From positions 1-43,260 of the IMG/VR virus record IMGVR_UViG_3300034374_003686: a stretch of 43,260 nucleotides of DNA, one strand, 5' to 3'. Below are positions 8,136 through 15,470 of this stretch, one piece after another; the first letter of the stretch is position 1; every line of letters starts with the position of its first letter. The position numbers and the translations under genes are program-made. This DNA is from a virus. The notes beneath the pieces were generated by a model. The model was not told the DNA's origin, ran no database searches, and saw only the letters and a list, made by a program, of their open reading frames with translations.

Positions 8136-9704
8136 TTATATGCGTCTGCCGGGGAGTACCCAATAAGAACCACGGGTCTTCTGTCGGCGGACTGGTTCGT
8201 CGTCCAGTTCAGGGTCGTCGGGGTGTTCTATCCGCCACGAATCACGGACGTACAGGATTGCCATGGTCATGGCGTCCACCATGTCGTCGTGACGACCACC
8301 GGGGAATCTGAGTGCTTGGTTCAGCAGATCGTCGGCCCAGTTTCTTCCTGCCGGTATCCAGATTCGGCCTGACTCCATGAACGGGGTGGATGCGTTGACC
8401 CGGGCTACCTTGTCCCGGTCAGGCATGTATTCCATGATCGGGAGACCGGCCCGGCGCAGGTCTTGGATCAAGGATTGTCCGGACGCCTTCTTCTCGATAA
8501 GCACAAGGTCGGGCCGGTGGTGGTCGTACTCTGCCTGTGCTAACGATCTGAGTTCCGGGTACTCCCACCGGCCATGCTCGTTCCCGAGGAGGATCAGGTT
8601 GGCGACAACCCTCTCCACCCCGGCTGAGTCTGTCGTTGCCCGGTGGAAGATGCCCCATGTCTGGAGGACTGACTCGTCGGCTGTCGATTTGGTCGAGAAA
8701 GCCGTGTCCATCGTCTGGAGGATGAACTCACAGTTCGGGGGTTCAGGGTCTGTCCATGGGGACAGATAGCCCATCTTGATGATACCGCCCTCGTCCGGGG
8801 TCGGGTTCTGCATGTACAGCGACTGCCAGTACTTGGCCCCGTTATTAGACCTGATCTCAGCCTCGTCCTGCCGGAGGAGTTCGTCAGTCTTCCATTCGGG
8901 GAAGTACGACGAGCCGACAGGGAGGCCGAGAAGTTCCGACGACTCCTCGTCTACCCATGCCGGAATCTTGATGACCTTCCACGGGGTCGTGTCAGGGTTG
9001 TCCTCGGCCCCTTGGTTACGGAGGAGCCACCCGCAGAGGTCATCGTCGTGGTACCGGGTGTTGATGATGACGATAGACCCGCCGGGCATGAGTCGGGTGC
9101 GGAGACCTGACGGGTACCAGTTCTTGATATAGGCCCTCCCGGCGTCCGAGAATGCGTCTGCCTCCGACATCGCATCGTCGATGATGGCTACGTGTGCACC
9201 CCGACCCGCAATCTGGGAGTTAACACCGGCTGCGAAGTACGATCCGCCCTTGTTCGTCTTCCATTTACCGGCTGCCTTCGCATCCTTCCGGAGACGGACC
9301 CCCTCGAATACCTCCTCGAAGACAGGGTGGGCGACAAGATCACGGACTGAACGGCCAAAGTCCGAGGATAGCTGTTCGTTATGACTGATAGTCAGGATTT
9401 CATGGGCTGGTTGTCGGCCCATGTACCACGAGGGGAACAGACGGCTGCTGATCAGGGACTTGGAGGACCGGGGAGGGAGGAAAATCATGATGCGCTGACC
9501 ACCCTCGTCCACGCACCGCTGTAGTTCCCGGCAGATTATGTCGATATGACGACCCCACTTGAAATCAGGGACGATGGTGGGGGCCATCAGACGGACATAT
9601 GCGGCGAAATCGTCCCGGGCCGACAACATTGCCCGGGCATGGAGCAGGGCTAGGTAGCTTTCCCGGGACTGCACGTCGGGGGAGATTTGAGTAATATCAG
9701 TCAC
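8136..9704 (-). CDS. terL: Terminase large subunit
   Basis: A 522-residue ATPase-nuclease that translocates phage DNA into the prohead through the portal. A degenerate Walker A (LPPRSSKS, residues 76-83) and Walker B (HVAIIDDAM, 171-179) mark the ATPase half; TRYHDDDLCGWL corresponds to the motif III region. The nuclease half begins near MDTAFSTKST and includes a late acidic motif (GRHDDMVDAM) consistent with the RNase H-like fold. The frame starts with GTG at 9704 and has only a weak upstream ribosome-binding site. Small terminase lies just upstream, and the ART/methyltransferase gene and portal follow. The length is normal for the family. Confidence 0.92.
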   Translation of the reverse strand: MTDITQISPDVQSRESYLALLHARAMLSARDDFAAYVRLMAPTIVPDFKWGRHIDIICRELQRCVDEGGQRIMIFLPPRSSKSLISSRLFPSWYMGRQPAHEILTISHNEQLSSDFGRSVRDLVAHPVFEEVFEGVRLRKDAKAAGKWKTNKGGSYFAAGVNSQIAGRGAHVAIIDDAMSEADAFSDAGRAYIKNWYPSGLRTRLMPGGSIVIINTRYHDDDLCGWLLRNQGAEDNPDTTPWKVIKIPAWVDEESSELLGLPVGSSYFPEWKTDELLRQDEAEIRSNNGAKYWQSLYMQNPTPDEGGIIKMGYLSPWTDPEPPNCEFILQTMDTAFSTKSTADESVLQTWGIFHRATTDSAGVERVVANLILLGNEHGRWEYPELRSLAQAEYDHHRPDLVLIEKKASGQSLIQDLRRAGLPIMEYMPDRDKVARVNASTPFMESGRIWIPAGRNWADDLLNQALRFPGGRHDDMVDAMTMAILYVRDSWRIEHPDDPELDDEPVRRQKTRGSYWVLPGRRI

Positions 9705-9738
9705 TTACGCGAATCCGTACCGGTATGCCCTCCTAGGC

Positions 9739-10398
9739 CTAATGCTGGACCTGATCAACCTTATATTTATCAACATGAGTATCAATGATGGTCTGATATC
9801 GGGCAATCTCACGGTCCAGTTCGTCTGCCGACATGGTAATTTTCTGTTCGACAAGCGACCGTTCGACAAACATGCCCAGATGTTTACCAAGATTCTCTAA
9901 TGCCCGGTTAGCATTCGTGAAATCCCCGGAGTCCATGGCCTGATTGTAGGTCGTCATGAACTTTTCGATGATGTCTTCTACCTTAACCACCAGCTTCTCC
10001 ATGGTCTTGTCCCTGATATAGTTGACGAATGCGGCTACTTTCGGTGTCTGGAGCAGTTCCTTCGCCTTCCCCCGAATAAGAAAGGGCTTCTTGTCCCCGA
10101 CAGAGTACCCGGCATTCATGTAAGCCTGATACGCATCCCCTGTTTCGATGAACTCGTACGCAAATTTGTACTGCATAGGCGACAGACGGAAGGGGAGGGC
10201 CGTCATCTGGGTCCTTCGCAGCTTGTCCCGGGGGTCGTTGAACCTCTGGGGACGGGAGAGGAACTCAGGTTCTGGCAGGTCGGCCAGTCGGCGGAACTCC
10301 TCGTCAGCCTCCAGACGCTTACGTTCACGTTCCAGAACCTCTGGATCGTTGTCGTACCCGTGAACAATTCTTGTCATTCGCGCATGATGTCCGGTCAT
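9739..10398 (-). CDS. terS: Terminase small subunit-like protein
   Basis: 219 residues; the first leftward gene after the divergent control region. Residues about 70-130 follow the small-terminase DNA-binding pattern (LSPMQYKFAYEFIETGDAYQAYMNAGYS, then a KAKELLQTPKVAAFVNYIRDK helix), and the rest is helical and charged, as needed for oligomerisation. Small terminases recognise the packaging site and stimulate the large subunit, whose gene follows after 34 bases. ATG 10398 gives the longest product, but an internal ATG at 10377 is possible; neither has a strong ribosome-binding site. Confidence 0.82.
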   Translation of the reverse strand: MTGHHARMTRIVHGYDNDPEVLERERKRLEADEEFRRLADLPEPEFLSRPQRFNDPRDKLRRTQMTALPFRLSPMQYKFAYEFIETGDAYQAYMNAGYSVGDKKPFLIRGKAKELLQTPKVAAFVNYIRDKTMEKLVVKVEDIIEKFMTTYNQAMDSGDFTNANRALENLGKHLGMFVERSLVEQKITMSADELDREIARYQTIIDTHVDKYKVDQVQH

Positions 10399-10690
10399 GG
10401 ACCAATAATAGGCACTCAGGGCTGTAAAACCAAGGAAATACCGCCGGGATAACCAGAGGTTGTGCGGGGATATACGCGCAACTATAGGTTAAAGTCTGAT
10501 TTTTCTAAAAATTTTTGGCGGGGTCCTTTTATATATAAAAAGGAAGGGCCTGATTTTCCCCCTCCCCCCTGAGTGTTACGGTATAACGTACCATTCGGCC
10601 AGCGTTATATTATAACATACGGTCCCGCCCGCCCGGCCAGCGCCGGTTTAGAATTATTCTAATTCCAAACTGCCCGCCGCGTCGCCTTGG
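10399..10690 (+). promoter_or_regulatory. Divergent control region with AT-rich palindromes
   Basis: This gene-free stretch starts the divergence between the leftward terminase operon and the rightward early genes. It contains AT-rich pockets inside GC-rich DNA: AAAAATTTTT at 10507-10516, CCTTTT-ATATATA-AAAAGG at 10525-10543, GTTATA-T-TATAAC at 10604-10616, and GAATTA-TTC-TAATTC at 10651-10665. No phage RNA polymerase gene is present, so host promoters and operators for both directions are expected here. The AT-rich palindromes could also help duplex opening at a replication origin. I see no convincing coding frame. The promoter role is inferred from position and composition. Confidence 0.55.
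10582..10620 (+). repeat. Repeated operator-like sites TATAACRTAC around a palindrome
   Basis: Two copies of a ten-base site, TATAACGTAC at 10582-10591 and TATAACATAC at 10611-10620, lie 29 bases apart and differ at one position. The second overlaps the perfect palindrome GTTATATTATAAC (10604-10616). Paired near-identical sites next to a divergent promoter region are typical of operators bound by a dimeric regulator; which protein would bind is unknown. Confidence 0.45.
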
Positions 10691-11620
10691 TGTACCTAGT
10701 TGCAGGGCGTGCACTACATGCAACTGTTAGGCGAATCGCGGATTGCCCCTAGGTGCCCTAGGATGGCGTGGGAAGCTGCCCAAGTTTTTCCGGTGCTGCC
10801 CTACCTGCCCGCGTTCCGGCGCTGTGCGGCGATCCTAGGGCGTTCTAGACTATGCCGACAAATAGTTTCGACTCGCTACTGTCTCGATCTGGTACTAATA
10901 TTCGACTAGCTATGCGCGGATTGCATGGGCCACCAGGGCATAGGTGCGACAATATGTCGCATGTACGGGACAGCCGATTTGTGCAACGCGCGTGCATTCT
11001 GTCGCCTCGGGCGAACCATGCGCCGGACGCATAGGTGCTATGCAGAATTGGCAATATACCCGTCCGGCCAAGGGTTTATTATCGGCGTTGGACATGGGCA
11101 GTCCATCGCCCCACATAGTCCCTCCGGTTCCCGTCGTGTGGCGGGCACTTGCGGAACGCGACAGCTCCCGCGCCGGACGTACAACTTGCGGCTTAGTAGC
11201 TCCGACTATGCGGGGGGAATTGAGCAAGGGGTGCAGACGATGGCGCGGGCATGGTTTCCGGATCGGGTTCCCCATAATGGGGCAGGGTTCCCAAAAACTA
11301 TCGACGCGCCAGAACACCAAAAACACTAGCGGCGGGCGGCGATAGGGGCAGGCAACATACCGTAGCTAAACGGCAGCCATTTGAACCTTGCGGGTGTCCC
11401 GGCTAACCCGTTTTAAATGCCGGCGGTTTCTGGACGGCAACGCCGCCGTCACCTAAGGAAACCGGCGCGAGCGGTCGCGCGAATAGCCGTAAGATATCGA
11501 CAGTCTAGGGTTGCAATTCCCGAATCATCGTCGGTCGGTATCAGGTTTCAATCAAAGCGCATGCAATCGGGCATAGTCCCGGCATGGCAGTGCTGATTGC
11601 GGCTTGATCCCGTCGCGTTT
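10691..11620 (+). other. Gene-free, hairpin-rich segment of the early region
   Basis: About 0.9 kb upstream of the first rightward gene, with no frame showing both a convincing start and phage-like sequence. Several strong inverted repeats are visible: GTTGCA...TGCAAC at about 10699-10725, GCGAC-AATAT-GTCGC near 10946-10960, GCATAG-GTG-CTATGC at 11029-11043, nested arms GGTTTC...GAAACC enclosing GACGGC...GCCGTC at 11425-11463, and GCGCGA-GCGG-TCGCGC at 11465-11480. The tetramer GCGC, nearly absent from most of the window, is common here. The segment may be an untranslated early leader, a structured RNA or imported DNA. I cannot name an RNA family. Confidence 0.45.
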
Positions 11621-11692
11621 CCCGCGTCTGACAAGCGCGGGATTGCGCCAAATGTGCATGCGAAATCGTGCATATTTGGGGCAATCCTGCCC
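11621..11692 (+). promoter_or_regulatory. RNA hairpin leader 1, upstream of the first early gene
   Basis: Three consecutive or overlapping stem-loops are visible. CCCGCG/CGCGGG (11621-11641) abuts a long hairpin at 11642-11685, whose arms ATTGCGCCAAAT and ATTTGGGGCAAT pair except for one G-G mismatch and extend through a U-rich/G-U central part. The last bases then form GGGCA-ATCC-TGCCC at 11679-11692, which competes with the long hairpin. A closely related leader lies at 12209-12284. The element ends 28 bases before the ATG at 11721, so it would be in the 5' leader. It may be an RNase III processing site, translational control element or protein-binding site. Confidence 0.6.
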
Positions 11693-11720
11693 GTTCACCT
11701 ATCAAAAATTGGAGTGTATC

Positions 11721-12197
11721 ATGGCCGTTTCATCCCTCAAGGTTCGCGTCACCAATGCAATCGTTTCCGCCCGCAACGGCAGCAAGGCTCAGCACGAATT
11801 GCTGGTCGATCTGCTATCCCATGCTGAAAAGCACGGCGACTATACCGAGCTTACCCGGCTGGTCGCCGGGCTGGCAGAAACCGGCTACCGGGTCAAGGCG
11901 ATAGTGGCATGGGTTTCGGCACACTCGCCCATCAATTTTGGCGAGGATAAGGAAACCGGCGCGGTTACCGCGTCTATTCCCAAGAAAGCGGAACGGCGTC
12001 GCCCGTGGATGCTCGCCGAGGCGGCAGAAGTACCGTATTGGAAGTTTACTGTCGAGAACGCGCCGAAACCGGTCGACATGGTCAAGTTGATCCTCGCCCT
12101 CGCCAAGAAAGCGCAGGGCGACGCCGAAAAGGTGGAAGCCAAGCCCGAGGAGCTGGCTGCGGCCATCGCCGAGTTGACTGCGGCTGTTTCCGCCTGA
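11721..12197 (+). CDS. Early protein of unknown function (158 aa)
   Basis: ATG 11721 is preceded by GGAG ten bases upstream; earlier in-frame starts lack that site. The protein is helical and Ala/Lys/Glu-rich: residues 1-60 read as two helices (TNAIVSARNGSKAQHELLVDLL, LTRLVAGLAETG), a central part has PYWKFTVENAPKPVD, and the C-terminal 35 residues are a Lys/Glu/Ala coiled helix. No known domain is recognised. It is the first rightward gene, where phages often place host-takeover proteins. Its DNA has frequent GCGC and GCC-rich codons unlike the genes after 12.75 kb, suggesting separate ancestry. The function is unknown. Confidence 0.7.
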   Translation: MAVSSLKVRVTNAIVSARNGSKAQHELLVDLLSHAEKHGDYTELTRLVAGLAETGYRVKAIVAWVSAHSPINFGEDKETGAVTASIPKKAERRRPWMLAEAAEVPYWKFTVENAPKPVDMVKLILALAKKAQGDAEKVEAKPEELAAAIAELTAAVSA

Positions 12198-12208
12198 ACC
12201 ATAGGTAC

Positions 12209-12284
12209 AATCCCGGTATCACCATGCCGGGATTGCGCCTTGTGCACATGGATTGTCCGTGTGCATGAGGGGCAATCCTGCCCA
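12209..12284 (+). promoter_or_regulatory. RNA hairpin leader 2, upstream of the second early gene
   Basis: A perfect inverted repeat AATCCCGG...CCGGGATT (12209-12234) overlaps by three bases a long hairpin at 12232-12276 with arms starting ATTGCGCC and ending GGGGCAAT. That hairpin keeps the same G-G mismatch as leader 1 and replaces the inner stem with different but still pairing bases (GTGCACATGG against CCGTGTGCAT, including G-U pairs). A short GGGCA-ATCC-TGCCC stem follows at 12270-12283. The overlapping stems are mutually exclusive, as in attenuators. The ribosome-binding site and ATG 12299 follow directly. Confidence 0.62.
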
Positions 12285-12298
12285 AATAGAGGGAAACC

Positions 12299-12733
12299 AT
12301 GACCTATTCATCGCTCCGTGAGAAAATCGCCGCCGAGTCCGCCGAACGGCAGGCCCGGTATCAGCAATACGAAACCGTCTGGGATGCCGCCGTCGAGGCA
12401 GGAAACCGGGCGGCGATGGCGGTGGTGCCGACGCCTATGGTTGTGCAGCAACACGACAGCCCGCTAGACGACAGCAGCCCCGTCGTCCGGCAATGGGTTG
12501 TCGATGACGGACCGTGCGGATTCGCCGAGGTCCGCCTGCCCAAGGGCAACACCAGCTTTGCACATTGGGCAAAGAAGAACGCCGGATTCCGCAAGCACTA
12601 TTACGGCGGACTGTCGTTCTGGGTTTCTGATTTCGGTCAGAGCATGGAACGTAAGTATGCGTTCGCCCGCGCCGCCGCCTCTATCCTGAACGAGAATGGC
12701 ATTGACGCCTATGCCTCGTCTCGTCTCGACTAA
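12299..12733 (+). CDS. Early protein of unknown function (144 aa)
   Basis: ATG 12299 follows AGAGGGA at good spacing and hairpin leader 2. The first 45 residues are a charged amphipathic helix (REKIAAESAERQARYQQYE). Residues about 60-144 form a compact domain with WVVDDGPCGFAEVRLP, SFAHWAKKNAGFRKHYYGGLSFWVSDF and an ARAAASILNENGIDAYASS ending that resembles small conserved phage proteins, but I do not recognise a family. It shares the GCGC-rich composition and the same leader type with the preceding gene, so both may form one acquired early cassette. No transmembrane or metal-binding motif is visible. Confidence 0.7.
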   Translation: MTYSSLREKIAAESAERQARYQQYETVWDAAVEAGNRAAMAVVPTPMVVQQHDSPLDDSSPVVRQWVVDDGPCGFAEVRLPKGNTSFAHWAKKNAGFRKHYYGGLSFWVSDFGQSMERKYAFARAAASILNENGIDAYASSRLD

Positions 12734-12755
12734 CCATACAAACCAGAGGGAAACC

Positions 12756-13508
12756 ATGACCATGAAGTACGATCTTCCGACTGCCAGCGTCGTGTACGCC
12801 TGCCATCCCGATCACAAACTGTATTATCAACTGAAGACAGGCCCAGACTTCAACCGAAAAACATCTACTGCTCATGTTGCTCGACTGAAACGAGCCATCG
12901 AGGAATCCGACTGCCTGTCCATCAATCCCATCATAGTGACGAAGGATTTATCCATCATCGATGGACAGCATAGGTATCAAGCCGCAACCGAAATGCGGCG
13001 AACATTCTACTTATGGTTTATCGAAACCTACGATGCACCAAAGGTTATGGTAGCCAAGAACTCCGATATTAAATCATGGTCGCTGCTAGACTACGCAAAA
13101 TACTTTGCCAACGTATGCGGTAATCCCTTCTATCAGAAGTTCCTTGAGAAACTAGAGTCGTATCCCCTGACCAGTCCCGGTGTCATGCTTGCGATATTCA
13201 CCGGACAAATCAACATGAAACAGGGTACAACCCCGTTCAAAAAGGGTAAACTAGCCAAGTCGATTATCTCGGACAGGCAGATCGAGAAGACGCTTGTTGA
13301 CCTGTACAAGTTCCACAACAGTTACGTTCTCCCCGAACGTATCTTCCGACGATCTGACTTCCAGCAAGCCATACTTGCCATCCGGCTTGGTAATCCACAG
13401 GACTTACCGAAACTGTTGAAGAAGCTGCCCCGAACCGAGCATTCGCTTGCCAGTAAGGGAAGGTTCCTCGACATCATTCAGGAATGCTCAGACATCATTC
13501 ACTCCTGA
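12756..13508 (+). CDS. ParB-like nuclease-domain protein
   Basis: 250 residues from ATG 12756, which follows AGAGGGAAACC; a longer frame from 12696 lacks a ribosome-binding site. Residues 57-80 contain the ParB/sulfiredoxin-like core (INPIIVTKDLSIIDGQHRYQAA), with the IDGQHRYxA signature of the nucleotide-binding and catalytic strand. The remainder is helical and Lys-rich and may provide DNA binding or substrate specificity. In phages such proteins act as nucleases, CTP-binding DNA proteins or host-defence modulators; which applies here cannot be told. From this gene onward GCGC disappears, marking the boundary of the compositional island. Confidence 0.8.
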   Translation: MTMKYDLPTASVVYACHPDHKLYYQLKTGPDFNRKTSTAHVARLKRAIEESDCLSINPIIVTKDLSIIDGQHRYQAATEMRRTFYLWFIETYDAPKVMVAKNSDIKSWSLLDYAKYFANVCGNPFYQKFLEKLESYPLTSPGVMLAIFTGQINMKQGTTPFKKGKLAKSIISDRQIEKTLVDLYKFHNSYVLPERIFRRSDFQQAILAIRLGNPQDLPKLLKKLPRTEHSLASKGRFLDIIQECSDIIHS

Positions 13509-13581
13509 CATACCAGCCATGTGCAGGTAGCACTGGACTCACCCCGGAATGTATCCATAATTCGCATCAACGGAGGTACTC

Positions 13582-14325
13582 ATGAAGTTCACCCAGTTCT
13601 TCTCGACGAGCAGCCACAAGGCTGCCCTTGCCAACCAGTACGGCTGGCTCGACGCAATCAACTACATGGCCCCGCACGATCTGTCCGGGACCAACCTGTG
13701 CCCATGGTCTACGGCAGGCTGTCGATCACTCTGCCTCGGTCACTACTCAGGGCAGGCAGGGATGGTCTCCGACGTCGAGACCGGGACTAACAAGGTCCGC
13801 GAATCACGGGTCCGCAAAGCCCGCTACTTCATGGACCAGCGTGCCGAATACATGGCCGAGATGGTCCACCATATCCGCCGTCTGGAACGGCAAGCTACCC
13901 GCAAGTCCATGCGTCTGGTAATCCGTCCGAACGGGTCAACAGATGTCCCGTACGAGCGGATCAGGGTCGGGGATCATCGGTCTATCATGCACGCCTTCCC
14001 CCATCTGCAATTCGTGGACTATACCAAGTCCGTGGACCGCATGTTCCGGGATCGTCCGGCCAACTACCATCTGGTCTATTCCGTGAACGAGGAAACAGAA
14101 GACGCCGATCTGTCCCGCATACTCGACGCCGGGATGCAGGCTGCCGCCGTCTTTGCCGTCCGAAAGAATCAGCCTATGCCCCACACCTACAAGGGCCACC
14201 CGGTCGTAGACGGGGACGTTCACGACCTGATCCATCTGCAACCCGCCGGGACTATCCTCGGTCTCCGCCCCAAGGGCCGCAAGGCATGGGCAGACCAGAC
14301 CGGCTTTATCATCAGGGAGTTCTGA
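13582..14325 (+). CDS. GP88-family phage protein
   Basis: 247 residues from ATG 13582, which has GGAGG upstream. The family signature is visible near residues 37-54: NLCPWSTAGCRSLCLGHYSG, a cysteine cluster followed by Gly/His/Tyr. Further recognisable pieces include RLVIRPNGSTDVPYE, FVDYTKSVDRM and a C-terminal GTILGLRPKGRKAWADQTGFII. These match the gene product 88 domain first described in mycobacteriophages and common in early regions of diverse phages; its function is unknown, although the conserved cysteines suggest a metal or Fe-S site. It lies in the early rightward operon just after the ParB-like gene. Confidence 0.82.
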   Translation: MKFTQFFSTSSHKAALANQYGWLDAINYMAPHDLSGTNLCPWSTAGCRSLCLGHYSGQAGMVSDVETGTNKVRESRVRKARYFMDQRAEYMAEMVHHIRRLERQATRKSMRLVIRPNGSTDVPYERIRVGDHRSIMHAFPHLQFVDYTKSVDRMFRDRPANYHLVYSVNEETEDADLSRILDAGMQAAAVFAVRKNQPMPHTYKGHPVVDGDVHDLIHLQPAGTILGLRPKGRKAWADQTGFIIREF

Positions 14326-14327
14326 GC

Positions 14328-14600
14328 ATGTCGGATTCATACATCAGCCACGGTCCCGGCGGGACATCATTCGTCGGACCGGACGCTACCCAATTGTTCC
14401 GGGCAGGCCAGATCAGGATGGCCCTGCGTCTCTGGCAGAAAGGTATCAAGATGAACAGGCAGACCCGGCTCAGATGGCTGTTGCTTGCCGCCGGGGGATA
14501 CACCGGGAAAACCTACAAGAACAAGGACATAGGGCAGGCTGTTGACGATCTGTCTGTCTGGATGTCGGCCATGCGTTCGGCACTCCCGGAGGTGTCGTAA
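14328..14600 (+). CDS. Small early protein, unknown function (90 aa)
   Basis: Starts two bases after the GP88-family stop, with GGGAG upstream. The 90-residue product has a Gly/Ser-rich N-terminus (HGPGGTSFVGPD), a basic helix (LRLWQKGIKMNRQTRLRWLLLAAGGYTGKTYK) and an acidic ending. The mix of a basic helix and Gly turns could suit a small nucleic-acid-binding protein, but no family is recognised. Its stop overlaps the start of the 29-aa membrane peptide (TAATG). Confidence 0.65.
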   Translation: MSDSYISHGPGGTSFVGPDATQLFRAGQIRMALRLWQKGIKMNRQTRLRWLLLAAGGYTGKTYKNKDIGQAVDDLSVWMSAMRSALPEVS

Positions 14601-14689
14601 TGTTGTTCATGATCAGCGGTATATTGGTCGTCGCGGTCGCGGTGATCGCACTCCATCAACTGTTTATCTTCTGGGACTGGGGAGAATAA
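14600..14689 (+). CDS. 29-residue membrane peptide
   Basis: A very short frame beginning in the overlapping TAATG. Its 29 residues are one hydrophobic helix (MISGILVVAVAVIALHQLFIF) followed by WDWGE, giving a single predicted transmembrane segment. It fills the gap between two neighbouring genes with start/stop overlap on the left and two bases on the right, which supports it being translated. Its role is unknown. Confidence 0.5.
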   Translation: MLFMISGILVVAVAVIALHQLFIFWDWGE

Positions 14690-14691
14690 CC

Positions 14692-14907
14692 GTGAGAACC
14701 TTCTGGACAATTCAACTTTCCTGCCGTGACTGTGACGGGGTAGGGGCGGTGTACCACCACCGCCGTGGCGAGGACATTGAATGCCCGTACTGTGACGGGA
14801 CCGGGACAGTCGAGGTACAGGAACCGGGGTCGTACTATGACGACAGCATAGATGTCCGGGCTGACTATCCCACGGCACACGCTGTTTATCTGGAGCATAT
14901 AACATGA
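14692..14907 (+). CDS. DnaJ-type zinc-finger protein (71 aa)
   Basis: Starts at GTG 14692, with GGGGAG upstream, two bases after the membrane peptide stop. Two zinc-binding repeats of the DnaJ central-domain kind are visible: CRDCDGVG and CPYCDGTG, each CxxCxGxG. The remainder is acidic, with a Tyr-rich segment (PGSYYDDSID). In DnaJ, four such repeats bind two zinc ions and unfolded protein; two repeats could form one zinc site. It is a standalone protein here. Marine phages of the HMO-2011 group carry a related partial DnaJ segment inside their DNA polymerase; this window's polymerase shows no such insertion. Its stop overlaps the next ATG. Confidence 0.7.
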   Translation: MRTFWTIQLSCRDCDGVGAVYHHRRGEDIECPYCDGTGTVEVQEPGSYYDDSIDVRADYPTAHAVYLEHIT

Positions 14908-15080
14908 CCGGACTACACCCTGACGAGATACCGGCGAAGCAGCGACGTCGTAGGGCTGCCCGCCGGAAGAACCATTACGCCAAGTCGCTGGCTGATGCGA
15001 AGTACAGGCCGAAGATTGTCGAAAGCAAGAAAGTCTACAGCCGTAAACAGGAGAAGATCGATGCAGATCACACGGACTAG
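14904..15080 (+). CDS. Small basic protein, unknown function (58 aa)
   Basis: ATG 14904 overlaps the TGA of the upstream gene. The product is very basic, with IPAKQRRRRAARRKNHYAK near the N-terminus and KKVYSRKQEK near the C-terminus, as in small nucleic-acid-binding proteins. The next gene's ATG at 15061 falls inside its last 20 bases, so the two frames overlap. No family is recognised. Confidence 0.55.
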   Translation: MTGLHPDEIPAKQRRRRAARRKNHYAKSLADAKYRPKIVESKKVYSRKQEKIDADHTD

Positions 15081-15270
15081 CATGCTGACCGGTATCACCC
15101 GGACCATCGACCTCCCTGTCACCCCGGGGCAGATCGCCCGGTGGCAGGGCGGCACCCTCATCCAGACGGCGATGCCTGACCTGTCTGCTGATGACCGTGA
15201 GTTCATCATGACCGGTATCACCGGGGATGAATGGGACGCACACTTCAATTCAGAGGAGGATCAGGGGTGA
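15061..15270 (+). CDS. Conserved small phage/bacterial protein (69 aa)
   Basis: The product from ATG 15061 contains the recognisable run TRTIDLPVTPGQIARWQGG, then LIQTAMPDLSADDREFIMTGI and a closing DEWDAHF. This arrangement is widespread in alphaproteobacterial phages and bacteria as a protein of unknown function. It is acidic and lacks cysteines. The stop overlaps the GTG start of the next gene, consistent with translational coupling in the early operon. Confidence 0.72.
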   Translation: MQITRTSMLTGITRTIDLPVTPGQIARWQGGTLIQTAMPDLSADDREFIMTGITGDEWDAHFNSEEDQG

Positions 15271-15470
15271 CCTGCCTGACCATCGAAACAGCAGATGCTG
15301 ACATCAACCGTCTGCACATCGTCTACGACAGGACAAGGGACAGCACGGCGAAGATCAGCGTGGACAAAGAATCCCTCGGTCGTGTCATCCGTGACCACCA
15401 TCGCATGGTCAGGATGCTGGAAGACTTACAGATCAAGATAGCCTATCCGGCAGGGGCATCAGATGATTGA
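15267..15470 (+). CDS. Small early protein, unknown function (67 aa)
   Basis: Starts at GTG 15267, overlapping the previous stop (GTGA), with GAGGAGGA upstream. The 67-residue product combines beta-like stretches (CLTIETADADINRLHIVY) with a helix containing GRVIRDHHRMVRMLEDLQIK. No domain is recognised. It overlaps the endolysin-type gene at 15463 by eight bases. Confidence 0.65.
   Translation: MTCLTIETADADINRLHIVYDRTRDSTAKISVDKESLGRVIRDHHRMVRMLEDLQIKIAYPAGASDD

Noticed and set aside
10910-11345. Three overlapping frames of more than 130 residues on both strands
   Set aside because: They compete for the same DNA, lack ribosome-binding sites, give unnatural Cys/Arg-rich products, and are expected by chance in GC-rich non-coding DNA.
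11500-11525. Possible tRNA T-arm (GGGTTGCAATTCCC)
   Set aside because: The stem is three bases and no matching acceptor, D-arm or anticodon arm could be built around it.
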